Shown: positions 16,870 to 26,645, counted from the stretch's first letter. The stretch is 64,000 nucleotides of DNA from an uncultured Oscillospiraceae bacterium (GCA_900540275.1 UQFO01000002.1:62001-126000); one strand, 5' to 3'. The notes: generated by a model not told the origin, from the letters alone. Made by a program: numbers and translations.

Positions 16870-18066
16870 ATGAAAATCATTCCTTTTTCTCCGCCCGATA
16901 TAACCGATTTGGAGATTGACGAGGTCGTCGATACACTGAAATCCGGATGGATTACCACTGGAAAACGCACCAAGCTTTTTGAGAAGCAAATCGCGGATTA
17001 TATCGGCACTTCAAGAGCCGTATCCTTCAGCTCCTGTACAGCGGCGCTTGAACTCACCCTGCGTCTTCTGGGCATTGGGGAAGGGGACGAGGTAATCACC
17101 ACGGCGTATACCTATACGGCTACGGCTTCGGTTATCCACCATGTGGGCGCAAAAATCGTTTTGGTCGATACAGCGCCCGGTTCTTTCCTGATTGACCCGC
17201 AAAAGGTCGCCGCCGCGATTACCGAGCGCACAAAGGCTGTGATTCCGGTCAACGTTGCGGGGAAAATGTGCGATTTTGACGCCGTTTTTGAAGCGGTTGA
17301 AAGCAAAAAGCATCTATTCAGGCCGCAGGGCGATTTACAGAAGGCCTTTGGGCGTGTCATTGTAATTGCCGATTCCGCGCACGGCTTCGGCGCAAGGTCA
17401 AAAGGGCTCAACAGCGGCCAGGCGGCCGATTTTACCGCCTTTTCTTTTCATGCGGTAAAAAACCTGACAACGGGTGAGGGCGGAGCTGTAACCTGGAGGG
17501 ACAGGGAAGGGTTAGATAACGACGAGCTTGCCCGCCTTTTCACGATTTTTTCCCTGCATGGGCAGTCGAAAGACGCGCTTTCCAAAACACAGCTCGGTTC
17601 CTGGGAATATGATATACTCTATCCCGCCTATAAATGTAATATGACCGATATACAGGCTGCCATCGGCCTGAAGCAATTAGAGAGGTACCATGAGCTTCTG
17701 CAAATCAGGAGAAGCGCTATCGAGCGGTATGACGCGGCCTTTTTGCCTTTGGGGTTAAAGCCGCTTATGCACTTCGGAAAGGATTTTGCTTCGAGCGGCC
17801 ATCTTTACCTGCTGCGAATTCCGGGGTATGATGAAGAAAAGCGCAATGCGCTAATCATGAACATGGCAGAAAAAGGTATTGCAACGAATGTCCATTACAA
17901 GCCGCTTCCCATGCTTACAGCATATAAAAACCTCGGCTTTTGCATAGAGGATTATCCAAACGCTTTCGCGCAGTACCAAACTGAGATTTCTCTTCCGCTG
18001 CACACAAAGCTTACAAATGAAGATATTGATTATATTATTGAATGTTTAATAAGGGCAATCAAATAA
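16870..18066 (+). CDS. DegT/DnrJ/EryC1/StrS family aminotransferase
   Basis: This PLP-dependent sugar aminotransferase-type protein is 398 residues long. It shows SGWITTGKRTKLFEK and the SSCTAALELTLRLLGIGEGDEV substrate/PLP region in pieces, the PLP aspartate in VIADSAHGFGA, the Schiff-base lysine in FSFHAVKNLTTGEGGAV, and the conserved KCNMTDIQAAIGLKQLER. These enzymes transaminate nucleotide-linked keto-sugars, for example in surface polysaccharide or UDP-4-amino-sugar synthesis. The following gene is a glycosyltransferase 86 bases downstream, which fits cell-surface glycan work. A clear AAGGAGAG lies upstream of the ATG. Confidence 0.9.
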   Translation: MKIIPFSPPDITDLEIDEVVDTLKSGWITTGKRTKLFEKQIADYIGTSRAVSFSSCTAALELTLRLLGIGEGDEVITTAYTYTATASVIHHVGAKIVLVDTAPGSFLIDPQKVAAAITERTKAVIPVNVAGKMCDFDAVFEAVESKKHLFRPQGDLQKAFGRVIVIADSAHGFGARSKGLNSGQAADFTAFSFHAVKNLTTGEGGAVTWRDREGLDNDELARLFTIFSLHGQSKDALSKTQLGSWEYDILYPAYKCNMTDIQAAIGLKQLERYHELLQIRRSAIERYDAAFLPLGLKPLMHFGKDFASSGHLYLLRIPGYDEEKRNALIMNMAEKGIATNVHYKPLPMLTAYKNLGFCIEDYPNAFAQYQTEISLPLHTKLTNEDIDYIIECLIRAIK

Positions 18067-18152
18067 TTTCGTCCAGGGCAATAAATTTATTTTATTGCCC
18101 CTGTTTTTATCCGCGGTTTTTGTCAGCTGTGGATTTTCAGAGGTGAAATTCA

Positions 18153-19349
18153 TTGCGCATTCTTTTTATCTCCAGCTTTTTTTCTGAAACAGGCGAACAT
18201 TCCTTTATGTGCGCCGATTTAGTGGACGCCCTTTCGCGGCGCGGACACCATATTGCAGTAGTTTCCACGGAAAATGGCCATATGGACGGCCTTTATGCGA
18301 TTGAACAGAAAAACAGCTGCGCTGTCTGCCGTGTCAAATCCGGGAAAATAGATGAGGGCGGGCTGCCGCTGCGCGCCTTTGCCAATATACGCCTGAATAA
18401 TAAGGTTGCAAAAGCGGTGAAAGAGGCGTTTCCAAAAGAGCGGTTTGATTTGATTTATTATGAAGCGCCGCCCGTGACGGTTTCAAATGCGCTGCTTCAA
18501 TTGAAAGAATACTACGGGGCGCGCCTTTTTGTGTTTGTGCGCGAGTTTTTCCCGCAAAGCGCCCGCGATATCGGACTGCTGCCGGAAAAATCGTTTGCTT
18601 ACCGGCATTTTTTGAAAGAGCAGAAGAAGCTCTTTACCGCGGCGGACACGCTCGGCCTTGCCTCTCAAGGCGCAAGGCGCTTTCTGTCCGTCACGTATCC
18701 ATTTATAGACCGCGCTAATATGGAGGTTTTTCCCTTTACAAAGGCTATAAAGGCAGCCATAAGCAAGGAGCAATCCCTGCGTGCAAAGTACGGTATTCCA
18801 AAAGACGCGGCCGTTTTCTTTTTTGCGGGCGCCGCCGGAAAGCGCCAAGACGCAAAATTTATTTGCGATGCGCTTGAAAAGCTTTCAGGACTGGATGCGG
18901 CCTATTTTGTTTTTTCCGGGCTTGGAAGCAAGGCAAAATATATTTCCGCCCGTTTGCAATGCTGTAAAAATGTTATCGTTGCGGACAAAATGTCACGCGC
19001 CGAAATTGAGCAGTTTACTGCTGAAAGCGACGTGGGCGTAATTACGCTTGATTACCGGTTCCATACGCCGTACGGACAGGAAATTGCCGTTACGTATATG
19101 GAAAACCAGCTGCCTGTCCTTGCGGCGACCGACCCCGCTACTGATTTCCGCAATTTTTTGCAGGAAAACAACTGTGGGCTATGGTGCGCGTCAAACGATA
19201 TTTTTTCTTTCTGTAATAATATAAAAGAATTGTCACGTAATGAACAGCTGCGTAAGGATTTGGGAAGAAACGCTTCCAAGTACGCGCGGGAACAGCTGGA
19301 CATATCTGTTTCCGTCAGGCTGATTGAAGAGAATTCAAATAATCAATAA
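18153..19349 (+). CDS. Glycosyltransferase family 4-like protein
   Basis: The protein (398 residues) has a GT-B fold layout. The N-terminal RILFISSFFSETGEHSF and LVDALSRRGHHIAVVST are the acceptor-domain start typical of WbuB-type GT4 enzymes. The C-terminal half carries FFFAGAAGKRQDAKFICDAL and the SDVGVITLDY...PYGQEIAVTYMENQLPVLA donor-site region. It probably transfers a sugar in surface polysaccharide assembly, and the DegT enzyme upstream supports that. The start is TTG 18153 with AGAGGTG eight bases before it. There is no membrane anchor. Confidence 0.85.
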   Translation: MRILFISSFFSETGEHSFMCADLVDALSRRGHHIAVVSTENGHMDGLYAIEQKNSCAVCRVKSGKIDEGGLPLRAFANIRLNNKVAKAVKEAFPKERFDLIYYEAPPVTVSNALLQLKEYYGARLFVFVREFFPQSARDIGLLPEKSFAYRHFLKEQKKLFTAADTLGLASQGARRFLSVTYPFIDRANMEVFPFTKAIKAAISKEQSLRAKYGIPKDAAVFFFAGAAGKRQDAKFICDALEKLSGLDAAYFVFSGLGSKAKYISARLQCCKNVIVADKMSRAEIEQFTAESDVGVITLDYRFHTPYGQEIAVTYMENQLPVLAATDPATDFRNFLQENNCGLWCASNDIFSFCNNIKELSRNEQLRKDLGRNASKYAREQLDISVSVRLIEENSNNQ

Positions 19350-19435
19350 TGATGGCCGCGCACAGGGTAGGCCGGCAATTGCCGGTTGTGCAAGGCTCCG
19401 GGTATGCCCTGCATACGCCGATTGGGGGATTAGAA

Positions 19436-21928
19436 ATGTTGCTAAAACGGGCGACAGCATTATTTTTGGTGTTTCTTTTTGCATGCTCCGGCCTTTTTTC
19501 CGACCTGGCATTTGCCGCCGGGGAAGATACCGAAACGATTCGTGTCGGCTGGCCCATTCAGAAGGGAATCAGCGAAATCGACGAGAACGGGAATTATACC
19601 GGCTATAATTACGAATATTTAGAAGAAATTGCGCAATATACCGGCTGGAACTATGAGTTTGTTCAGCTGGACGGCGATATTAACGATGTTTTATCCCAAA
19701 TGCTTGAGATGCTCAAAACCGGAGAGCTTGATTTAATGGGCAACATTGGGTACAGCGACGAGCTTGCGAAGGTCTATGATTTTGCCGGACAGAGCTATGG
19801 GACTGCATATACGGTGCTCAGCGTGCTCTATGAGAATACGTCGCTGAGCCAGGATAATTACCAGGATATGCAGGGCATCCGGGTCGCTATTATCAAGGGG
19901 GCAAAGACGAGAAAAGCGGAGCTTGACCAATTCTGCTCTGTCAATCAAATCGAATATATTCCCGTCTACTGTGAGACGGCGGAGGAAATGCTCAATTTGC
20001 TCAAAAGCGGAAAAGCGGACGCGATGCTGCATGTTGACCTGGACTATTATGACGGGCTGCGCCCAATAGCGAAATTTTCACCAAGACCCTATTATTTCGC
20101 AACCACGAAGGGGAACGGGGCAATTGTCAGGCAGCTCGATTCCGCAATTCTCAGTATCAACCAGGCGGACCCTTATTTTTCCACTGGCCTATATGAAACA
20201 TTTTTTAACACACAACAGAAAAAAATACTTCTTTCCGACCGGGACAAAAAATATATCGAGAACGCGGGTAAGCTTCGGGTTGGAATACTTACGGACAGCG
20301 CGCCGTTCCAATACGCTGATAAAAAGACCGGTGAGCTCAAAGGGATTGCACCGGATTTATTGTCGTATATATCGGAAAAAACAGGGCTGCGGTTCCAGCT
20401 TATCCATGTTTCTTCCCCGGAGGAGCTCCAAAAGCTTACACAGGCGGGTACCATTGACGTCGTGGCTACGATGGAATATGACTACAAGCTTGCGAGGCAG
20501 ATGAATGTTTCCTTAAGCAAATCCTACGCTTCGGCCCAATACGTCATGCTGCAGAAGGAAAGCGCTGAAAAGCCGAGCGGCAGAAGGCTTGCCATGCGTA
20601 AGGATTATAATTATGATGGCGAATATTTGGGTGAGGTAATTCGTTTTGACAATACGGAGCAGTGCTTCGATGCCGTCAACAACGGCGATGCCGACTATAC
20701 ATACGCCAACAGCTATACGGTCCAGTACTACCTCAACGACCCAAAATACAGCAATCTCAAGCTCATTCCGCAGACCTATTCCCCTTATGAGGCCTGTATT
20801 GGTATCGTACGGCCAAATAATAAAAGCCTGCTTAATATTATGAATAAAATCCTTTTGGGAATTCCAGAGGAGGATTTACAGGCGATTATTTACCAGAATA
20901 CGACCTACCGTCAGGAATTCACCCTGATGAGCCTGATTGAGGCGTATCCAGTGGAATCTATGTTTATCGTTGTGATTCTAGCCGGCCTTATTATCGGCTG
21001 CCTGCTGTTGATTTTAAGATCGAGGACGAGGCTCAACCGGAAAATTGCGATGGATATCAAAAAGCATTATCAGCTTTATGAGCTTTCCAATGAACATTTT
21101 TTTGAATATGACCTGAATAACGACAGCCTGTTTCTGTCTCTGCGCAAAGACGATGCCGCTGGGAACAGGGAACCCAATACCACGATACCCAAGTATGGAA
21201 AATCCATGCGTAATGAGAACAAGCTTTCAGAAGAGCAGAAAAAGAAATTTCTCGATATTATCACAACCGGCAAAAACGGGATTGAGGATATGCGCCTGCA
21301 TATGCCCGACGATACTTACCGCTGGATGCGTATTACATACAGGCAGATAACAGACGATACAGGAAAGCTCGTGTATGTCATTGGAAAGCTGACCGATATC
21401 GACGAGGAATATAAAGAGAAGAACAGCCTTATCGAAATGGCGCAGAAGGACGGACTTACAAACGTATATAACCGCGCAACCTGCAAGAAAATGATTACGC
21501 AGGAATTAAGTAAACTTCAGCCCGGGCAGGAAGCGGCGCTGCTGATTCTGGATATCGATAATTTTAAATCAGTCAATGATGAATTCGGCCATTATGGGGG
21601 AGATATTGTTTTAAAAGAAGCCGCAAAGCTTCTGCCGGACGTATTCGGCAAGATAAATATTGTAGGGCGGTTAGGCGGAGACGAATTTACCGTTTATGTA
21701 AAAGACGCGGGGGACAGGACTTTGCTGGAGCAGGACTGCGACCTGCTCTGCGCGCAAATGCGCCAAATCAGGCTGCCTGGGAGTTCAAAGAGCTTCACTG
21801 TGAGCGTTGGCGTCGCGATTGCGGCTGCGGGCGCCACTTATAATGAGCTTTATAAGAACGCAGACAAAGCGCTTTATAAAGCAAAAGAAAACGGGCGCGA
21901 CGGCTACTGCATTACACAGGGCGGATAA
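19436..21928 (+). CDS. Diguanylate cyclase with two periplasmic solute-binding domains
   Basis: Order from ATG 19436 (830 residues): signal peptide (1-28, ending LAFAA), a first SBP_bac_3 domain (about 35-265), a second one (about 285-505, starting GKLRVGILTDSAPFQYADK), one membrane helix (about 525-550), a PAS-like region (about 570-660) and a C-terminal GGDEF domain with intact RLGGDEF near residue 746. It should make c-di-GMP in response to an extracellular small ligand such as an amino acid. The inhibitory RxxD I-site is absent (GKIN in its place), so product inhibition is not expected. GGGGGA precedes the ATG. It lies 13 bases upstream of a phosphodiesterase. Confidence 0.9.
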   Translation: MLLKRATALFLVFLFACSGLFSDLAFAAGEDTETIRVGWPIQKGISEIDENGNYTGYNYEYLEEIAQYTGWNYEFVQLDGDINDVLSQMLEMLKTGELDLMGNIGYSDELAKVYDFAGQSYGTAYTVLSVLYENTSLSQDNYQDMQGIRVAIIKGAKTRKAELDQFCSVNQIEYIPVYCETAEEMLNLLKSGKADAMLHVDLDYYDGLRPIAKFSPRPYYFATTKGNGAIVRQLDSAILSINQADPYFSTGLYETFFNTQQKKILLSDRDKKYIENAGKLRVGILTDSAPFQYADKKTGELKGIAPDLLSYISEKTGLRFQLIHVSSPEELQKLTQAGTIDVVATMEYDYKLARQMNVSLSKSYASAQYVMLQKESAEKPSGRRLAMRKDYNYDGEYLGEVIRFDNTEQCFDAVNNGDADYTYANSYTVQYYLNDPKYSNLKLIPQTYSPYEACIGIVRPNNKSLLNIMNKILLGIPEEDLQAIIYQNTTYRQEFTLMSLIEAYPVESMFIVVILAGLIIGCLLLILRSRTRLNRKIAMDIKKHYQLYELSNEHFFEYDLNNDSLFLSLRKDDAAGNREPNTTIPKYGKSMRNENKLSEEQKKKFLDIITTGKNGIEDMRLHMPDDTYRWMRITYRQITDDTGKLVYVIGKLTDIDEEYKEKNSLIEMAQKDGLTNVYNRATCKKMITQELSKLQPGQEAALLILDIDNFKSVNDEFGHYGGDIVLKEAAKLLPDVFGKINIVGRLGGDEFTVYVKDAGDRTLLEQDCDLLCAQMRQIRLPGSSKSFTVSVGVAIAAAGATYNELYKNADKALYKAKENGRDGYCITQGG

Positions 21929-21941
21929 ACGGGGTATCAAT

Positions 21942-24209
21942 ATGAAGAAAAGCAGCGGCAAAAAGCGTAATATGAAAAATAAGCTTTTGGTTTTAGGCGG
22001 CGTTATGGTAATTGCAATCGGGACGATTTACCTCCTCAGCGTTTATGTGCAGAACCTTAATAACGCTTATCTTGATAAAACAAACAATTTTATAAAAGAA
22101 GAATTAAGCCATATTTCTATGACAATCAATGAGCGGACTGACAATATTATGCAGAAGCTCAGGGTGCTTTCTTATACCTGTTCTATTATGGACGGGCGCG
22201 ATAATATCCTCGAATACCTTCATACTGTCTGCAGCAGGGATGAATTTGTACGCATGGCGTATGCCGGGCTTTCCGGCGCGGGAATTACGACAGACGGCCA
22301 GTCAGTCGATTTTTCAGACAAGGCATATTTTAAAAGGGCGGCAAAAGGGGAAAACAGCGTCTATTACGAACGGGAATCGCCTATCGGCATGGAGGATGGG
22401 TTCGTTTACTCCGTGCCTGTAGTAATTGACGGTAAAATCTCCGCCGTGCTCATTGCGCACAACAGCACCGATAAGGTCAGGCGTATTATGAACAGTGAGA
22501 AGCTTGATGACGGCGGTTCTATACAGATAATCGACACAAGCGGACAAATCGTTATAAACGGCAATACAAATGATGAAAACGCCCAATCAGGCAATATTTT
22601 TGCCATACTGCAGAAAAGCGGAGAGGCCAGCGGCGGTTTTTCTTTGAATACCATGAAAGAGGATATCTCCTCCGGCAGTTCAGGCCTGCTTTATTACAAC
22701 GGGAAACAGGGGACGCATAACGTCATCTCTTACGTCCCGCTCAACGTAAAGGACTGGTATCTGATTACCATAATGCGTGCCGACGTTACGCCGGACAGCA
22801 CTGGCATATATGTGAACGTCACAATATTGGTAACAGTTCTGATTACAATCGTATTTTTGGGGTTGTTCCTGTTTATCATCTGGAACAACCGGCGAAATCA
22901 AAAGGAGCTGGAGCATATCGCATACGTCGACCCGGTAACGCAGGGGATGAGCTGGGCAAAGTTCCAGGCTGTAGCGCAGCGCGATATTCAATCGGCCTCG
23001 CCGAAAACTTATATTTTGATTTCACTCGATATTTATAAATTCAAGCTGATTAACGAATCCTTCGGCAGCGCTGAAGGAAACAAGACGCTGAAATATGTAA
23101 ATGATGTCATTAAAAAACACCTGTTGGACGGGGAGTATATCTGCCGCGTTTCAAGCGATGTATTCAACCTGCTGATTTATAACATACCGGAGCCTGAAAT
23201 CAAAAAACATCTGTCTGAAATCGTCACCGAGCTCAATTCTTATAATGAACATTCCATATACAAATACTATCTTCAAATCACCTCCGGTATCTATGTAATC
23301 GACGACCCGTCGCTTGACCTGATTACCATGCAGGACCGCGCGAATATGGCGCGCAAGGTCGCAAAGAGGTCGGTTTCCTACGAACCGTCAAATTATTGTT
23401 TTTATAAGGACACGGAGCGTAAACGGCTGAGCAGGGAACGTGATATGGACAACCGGATGATGACCGCGCTGGAAAAACGTGAATTTGAGGTTTATCTTCA
23501 GCCGAAAATTGACCTGCGTTCCAACCGGATTGCCGGTGCGGAAGCGCTTGTCCGTTGGAACGACCCGCAGCGCGGGCTTATACCGCCCAATCTTTTTATC
23601 CCGTTTTTTGAAAGGAACGGATTTATCACTAAGATTGATTTATTTGTTTTTGAAGAAGTCTGCAGGCTTCAGCGCAAGTGGAGCGACGAAGGGAAAACGC
23701 CGATTCCTATTTCCACAAACCTCTCTCAAATTCATCTGAAAAATCCGGAATTTATAACAGAATTTGAAAAGATTTATAAGAAATACAACATCCCCGCTTC
23801 ACTTTTGGAAATGGAAATTACGGAATCTGTCGTATTTGAAAACCTGGAATTTTTAATCCATATTATCGAGCAAATCCACGCAATCGGTTTTTGCTGTTCC
23901 CTCGATGATTTTGGAAGCGGATACTCTTCACTGAATATACTGAAGGATATCCGCGTCGATACCATAAAAATCGATAAGGCCTTCCTTGACAGCAAGGCAC
24001 AAAACGTGGACAGGACGAAGTCGATTATCAAAAGCGTTATAGAGCTAGCTAAAAGCCTGCATATGCGGACGGTAACGGAAGGCGTGGAAATGGAAGAACA
24101 GGCCGTGTTCCTTAAAAGCATCGGCTGCGACATGGCACAGGGCTTCCTGTTTTCAAGGCCGCTGCCTATCCGTGAATTTGAGGGTTTTCTGAAAAAACAG
24201 CGGTCCTGA
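21942..24209 (+). CDS. c-di-GMP phosphodiesterase, Cache + degenerate GGDEF + EAL
   Basis: From ATG 21942 the 755-residue protein has an N-terminal membrane helix (15-37), an extracellular dCache-like sensor (40-290; DGQSVDFSDKAYFKRAAKG is typical), a second helix (300-322), a GGDEF domain whose signature is lost (SSDVF) and an EAL domain with all main motifs: AEALVRW, NLSQIHL, EITESV, DDFGSGYSSL, KIDKAFLD and TEGVE. It should hydrolyse c-di-GMP; the dead GGDEF may bind GTP or regulate. It lies directly behind the cyclase and together they form an input-controlled make-and-break pair. Confidence 0.9.
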   Translation: MKKSSGKKRNMKNKLLVLGGVMVIAIGTIYLLSVYVQNLNNAYLDKTNNFIKEELSHISMTINERTDNIMQKLRVLSYTCSIMDGRDNILEYLHTVCSRDEFVRMAYAGLSGAGITTDGQSVDFSDKAYFKRAAKGENSVYYERESPIGMEDGFVYSVPVVIDGKISAVLIAHNSTDKVRRIMNSEKLDDGGSIQIIDTSGQIVINGNTNDENAQSGNIFAILQKSGEASGGFSLNTMKEDISSGSSGLLYYNGKQGTHNVISYVPLNVKDWYLITIMRADVTPDSTGIYVNVTILVTVLITIVFLGLFLFIIWNNRRNQKELEHIAYVDPVTQGMSWAKFQAVAQRDIQSASPKTYILISLDIYKFKLINESFGSAEGNKTLKYVNDVIKKHLLDGEYICRVSSDVFNLLIYNIPEPEIKKHLSEIVTELNSYNEHSIYKYYLQITSGIYVIDDPSLDLITMQDRANMARKVAKRSVSYEPSNYCFYKDTERKRLSRERDMDNRMMTALEKREFEVYLQPKIDLRSNRIAGAEALVRWNDPQRGLIPPNLFIPFFERNGFITKIDLFVFEEVCRLQRKWSDEGKTPIPISTNLSQIHLKNPEFITEFEKIYKKYNIPASLLEMEITESVVFENLEFLIHIIEQIHAIGFCCSLDDFGSGYSSLNILKDIRVDTIKIDKAFLDSKAQNVDRTKSIIKSVIELAKSLHMRTVTEGVEMEEQAVFLKSIGCDMAQGFLFSRPLPIREFEGFLKKQRS

Positions 24210-24249
24210 TACAAAAACCGCTTACAAAGCGAAAGAAACGGAGAAGATA

Positions 24250-24687
24250 ATGCGCGTTTTTATTGATGCGGACGGTTGTCCCGTCGTGGACGAGACGATT
24301 CGGCTTTCCCACGGGCAAGAAAAAGAATGTATTATTTTGTGCGATACCTCCCACCGCATTGAAAGACAGGGCGTCCAAACGGTTATCTGCCCGAAGGGGC
24401 CCGACAGCGTGGATTTTACGCTTGTCAATCTTTTGAACACCGGAGACCTTGTTATTACACAGGACTACGGCCTTGCCGCAATGTGCCTGTCGCGCGGAGC
24501 CCGTGCGCTCGACCAGAACGGTATGGAATATACGCCGGAAAACATCGATTCCCTCCTTTTGTCGCGCCATATGGGTCAAAAGCTGCGCCGTATGGGGAAA
24601 AGGACGAAAGGCCCGAAAAAACGGACGCAGGAACAAAACGCCGCGTTTTCAAAAAAATTAAAGCAGCTGCTGGAAAGAGAGGAATGA
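24250..24687 (+). CDS. YaiI/YqxD family protein (DUF188)
   Basis: The protein is 145 residues and begins MRVFIDADGCPVV, with GPDSVDFTLVNLL and DLVITQDYGLAAMCLSRGA, the full signature of the DUF188 family. The fold is PIN-like, with conserved acidic residues (D6, D8 and D of ITQDYGLA) and a basic tail (GKRTKGPKKRTQ). A nuclease-type role is suspected from the fold and not shown. GGAGAAG lies before the ATG. It follows the phosphodiesterase by 40 bases and may share its transcript. Confidence 0.9.
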   Translation: MRVFIDADGCPVVDETIRLSHGQEKECIILCDTSHRIERQGVQTVICPKGPDSVDFTLVNLLNTGDLVITQDYGLAAMCLSRGARALDQNGMEYTPENIDSLLLSRHMGQKLRRMGKRTKGPKKRTQEQNAAFSKKLKQLLEREE

Positions 24688-24691
24688 GCTT

Positions 24692-25045
24692 ATGCTTTTT
24701 GTTTGTTATCCCAAATGCACGACATGCCAGAGGGCGCAGAAATATCTGGATTCCCACGGCGTCCCCTTTACGGTGCGCGATATTAAAACGGACAATCCGT
24801 CCGAAGAGGAGCTTCGCAGGTGGTATGAAAAGAGCGGACTGCCGCTCAAGCGTTTTTTTAATACGAGCGGCCTGCTGTATAAATCGCTTTCCCTCAAGGA
24901 TAAGCTGCCCGGCATGACGGAGGAAGAGCAGCTGAAGCTTCTTGCAACCGACGGTATGCTCGTAAAGAGGCCGATTCTGATTGCGGATGCTTTTGTCCTT
25001 GTCGGGTTCAAGGAAAAGGAATGGGAAGCCGCCCTATCGGAATGA
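24692..25045 (+). CDS. ArsC/Spx family protein
   Basis: The 117-residue protein starts with a thioredoxin-like strand and CTTC (C-x2-C), then DIKTDNPSEEELRRWYEKSG, LPLKRFFNTSGLLY and the KRPILIADAFVLVGFKE end. This is the arsenate reductase-like / Spx-MgsR superfamily. The C-x2-C pair resembles Spx and thiol reductases more than classical ArsC, and no ars genes are nearby, so arsenate reduction is only one possibility. It starts five bases after the DUF188 gene. Confidence 0.85.
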   Translation: MLFVCYPKCTTCQRAQKYLDSHGVPFTVRDIKTDNPSEEELRRWYEKSGLPLKRFFNTSGLLYKSLSLKDKLPGMTEEEQLKLLATDGMLVKRPILIADAFVLVGFKEKEWEAALSE

Positions 25046-25080
25046 TTTATTTTATTCTGAAAAAGCTTTATATTTTCTTC

Positions 25081-25113
25081 AAAAGGGGAAACAATCCGTT
25101 GTTTTCCCTTTTG
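25081..25113 (+). terminator. Terminator after the ArsC/Spx gene
   Basis: AAAAGGGGAAACAA (25081-25094) pairs with TTGTTTTCCCTTTT (25099-25112) with one wobble pair and a TCCG loop. Confidence 0.75.
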
Positions 25114-25298
25114 TATACCCTTTCACTGCCTTCCAAATCCACGCATGGAATTTCCGCGCGTGTTGCATTCCACTTTTTTAACTCCCACCGATATCAATGA
25201 GGGGGCTCCTCAGCGTCGTCACAGCATTACCGAAGGAATCTAAAATTGCTTCTTTGGTTCGCTTAGTGGGCCTTTGCCAAAAATGAGGGCTTTTCGCT

Positions 25299-25348
25299 TT
25301 TATGAAAAAAGCCTCATGGAGCAGAAGCTGCTGTCTCCATGAGGCTTT
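25299..25348 (-). terminator. Strong minus-strand terminator
   Basis: AAAGCCTCATGGAG (25308-25321) pairs perfectly with CTCCATGAGGCTTT (25335-25348). On the minus strand T residues follow. It lies just past the stop of the broken gene at 25351, which shows that gene was once a real transcription unit. Confidence 0.85.
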
Positions 25349-25350
25349 GG

Positions 25351-25669
25351 TTATTTTGATAAACATTTCCGGCGGGAATCCTCGTTTCGCCGTTTTGCAG
25401 CGGCGCGGTGGATAAAATAAATATAGGTAAGCCCCAGGTTCGTTTCCAGCAGGGAGTTGACGATAAGCGGCGCAAAGCCGCGCGCGTATCCTGGTGACAA
25501 GAAGGAAAAATTCCCAAGCGAACTGTACCGGAATACCGGTTGTAAGAATCCATGAAATATTGATTTTATCCTTTTTTTTCATGCGCAGGTTACAGATACA
25601 AAGAATCGCGTGACCGAAGCGCATGCTCAACCACGGCAGAAACCAAAAAGAGGTGTCCTCCAACACCAT
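25351..25669 (-). pseudogene. Frameshifted remnant of a small membrane-protein gene
   Basis: The upstream part reads MVLEDTSFWFLPWLSMRFGH and continues to WILTTGIPVQFAWEFFLLVT. After about 25490 the sensible frame shifts by one base and continues FAPLIVNSLLETNLGLTYIY to a TAA at 25351-25353, immediately before a perfect terminator. The 5' side has an in-frame stop and no ribosome site, so the N-terminus also appears lost. I do not recognise the family; the intact form would be a small polytopic membrane protein. The shift could be a sequencing error, but the missing start argues for real decay. Confidence 0.6.
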
Positions 25670-25727
25670 GTGTGTGCCGGGCGTCGCCCCTTTTATACAG
25701 AATAGCAGTTAACATTTGAATTTACAA

Positions 25728-25760
25728 TCAGGAGGCATCCGGTTAACCGGAGCCTCCTGA
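25728..25760 (-). terminator. Hairpin downstream of the AraC gene
   Basis: TCAGGAGGC-A-TCCGG (25728-25742) pairs with CCGGA-GCCTCCTGA (to 25760). The T-run is weak. Confidence 0.6.
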
Positions 25761-25775
25761 AAAAGAATCTAGCCT

Positions 25776-26645
25776 TTATTTTTTTACGACAGGTATCCAA
25801 ATTTCGCTGCGTGTATCGGGCCTGGAGCCGTCTTCGTCATAATAAACCTCAATGTCCGGCGCGTTGCCGTACTGGTAGCCGGAGCTCGGCAGCCATTCTG
25901 TAGTAATACGCTTCTGCATATCCTGAATGGCATTCGGCATCGGGCCGATGCATTCGAAAACTGCCCATGTAGCGGCAGGGACGGTAAAGGTTTCCATAGA
26001 ACCTTCCGGCTCTTTATCGGTTGCAACCGCAATATAGTAGTCAAACTTACTGTTTTCAGTAATAGGCTCGTTGCAGACACTGATACCCAATATTCCGCGC
26101 GGCATCTGGTTGAGCATGGGTATTAGCCTCGCCAGGCTGCCGTTTTTGCCAGTGGTTTCCCAAAATTTTGGAATATCCCTGTAGCAAACCCCGTCCTCAA
26201 TTGTGGTGGACAGCTTTACCCCAACAACACGAAACGCTTCTTTTTCTTCAATTCTGTAATTCATAATAACCGCTCCTTTTATTGATACTTGAAAAGCGAT
26301 TGGCGGATACGCTTTGAGCGCCGCGCCTTTTTTTCGCGCGGCATTCGGTGCGATACCGTGCAGGCTCTGAAACGCTCTTGTAAATGCGGTGGGGGAATCG
26401 TAACCGTATTTCAGGGCAATATCGATAACCTTGTCACCTGTGTTCTGTAAATCGAAAGCAGCGCACGATAAACGCCTTTTGCGAATATATTCCGACAGCG
26501 GTACCTCTGCCATATAGGAAAATATCCTCTGGAAATGATAAACAGAGCAGCAGGCTTTTTGAGCGGCTACCGATAAATCGATTTCACCATCCAGGTTTTC
26601 TTCCAGATACGCAAGCGCATCATTCATTTGTTTCAGCCAATCCAT
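25776..26645 (-). CDS. AraC family regulator with GyrI-like effector domain
   Basis: The protein (289 residues from ATG 26645) has an N-terminal double-HTH AraC domain (DLSVAAQKACCSVYHFQRIF, then IDIALKYGYDSPTAFTRAFQ) and a C-terminal GyrI-like/Bacterial transcription activator effector domain (about 130-289; VVGVKLSTTIEDG, WLPSSGYQYGNAPDIEVYY). This Rob/SbmC-like layout usually senses small hydrophobic or cationic compounds and controls efflux or stress genes; the target here is unknown. AGAAAGG eight bases upstream supports ATG 26645 over the GTG nine bases earlier. Confidence 0.9.
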   Translation of the reverse strand: MDWLKQMNDALAYLEENLDGEIDLSVAAQKACCSVYHFQRIFSYMAEVPLSEYIRKRRLSCAAFDLQNTGDKVIDIALKYGYDSPTAFTRAFQSLHGIAPNAARKKGAALKAYPPIAFQVSIKGAVIMNYRIEEKEAFRVVGVKLSTTIEDGVCYRDIPKFWETTGKNGSLARLIPMLNQMPRGILGISVCNEPITENSKFDYYIAVATDKEPEGSMETFTVPAATWAVFECIGPMPNAIQDMQKRITTEWLPSSGYQYGNAPDIEVYYDEDGSRPDTRSEIWIPVVKK

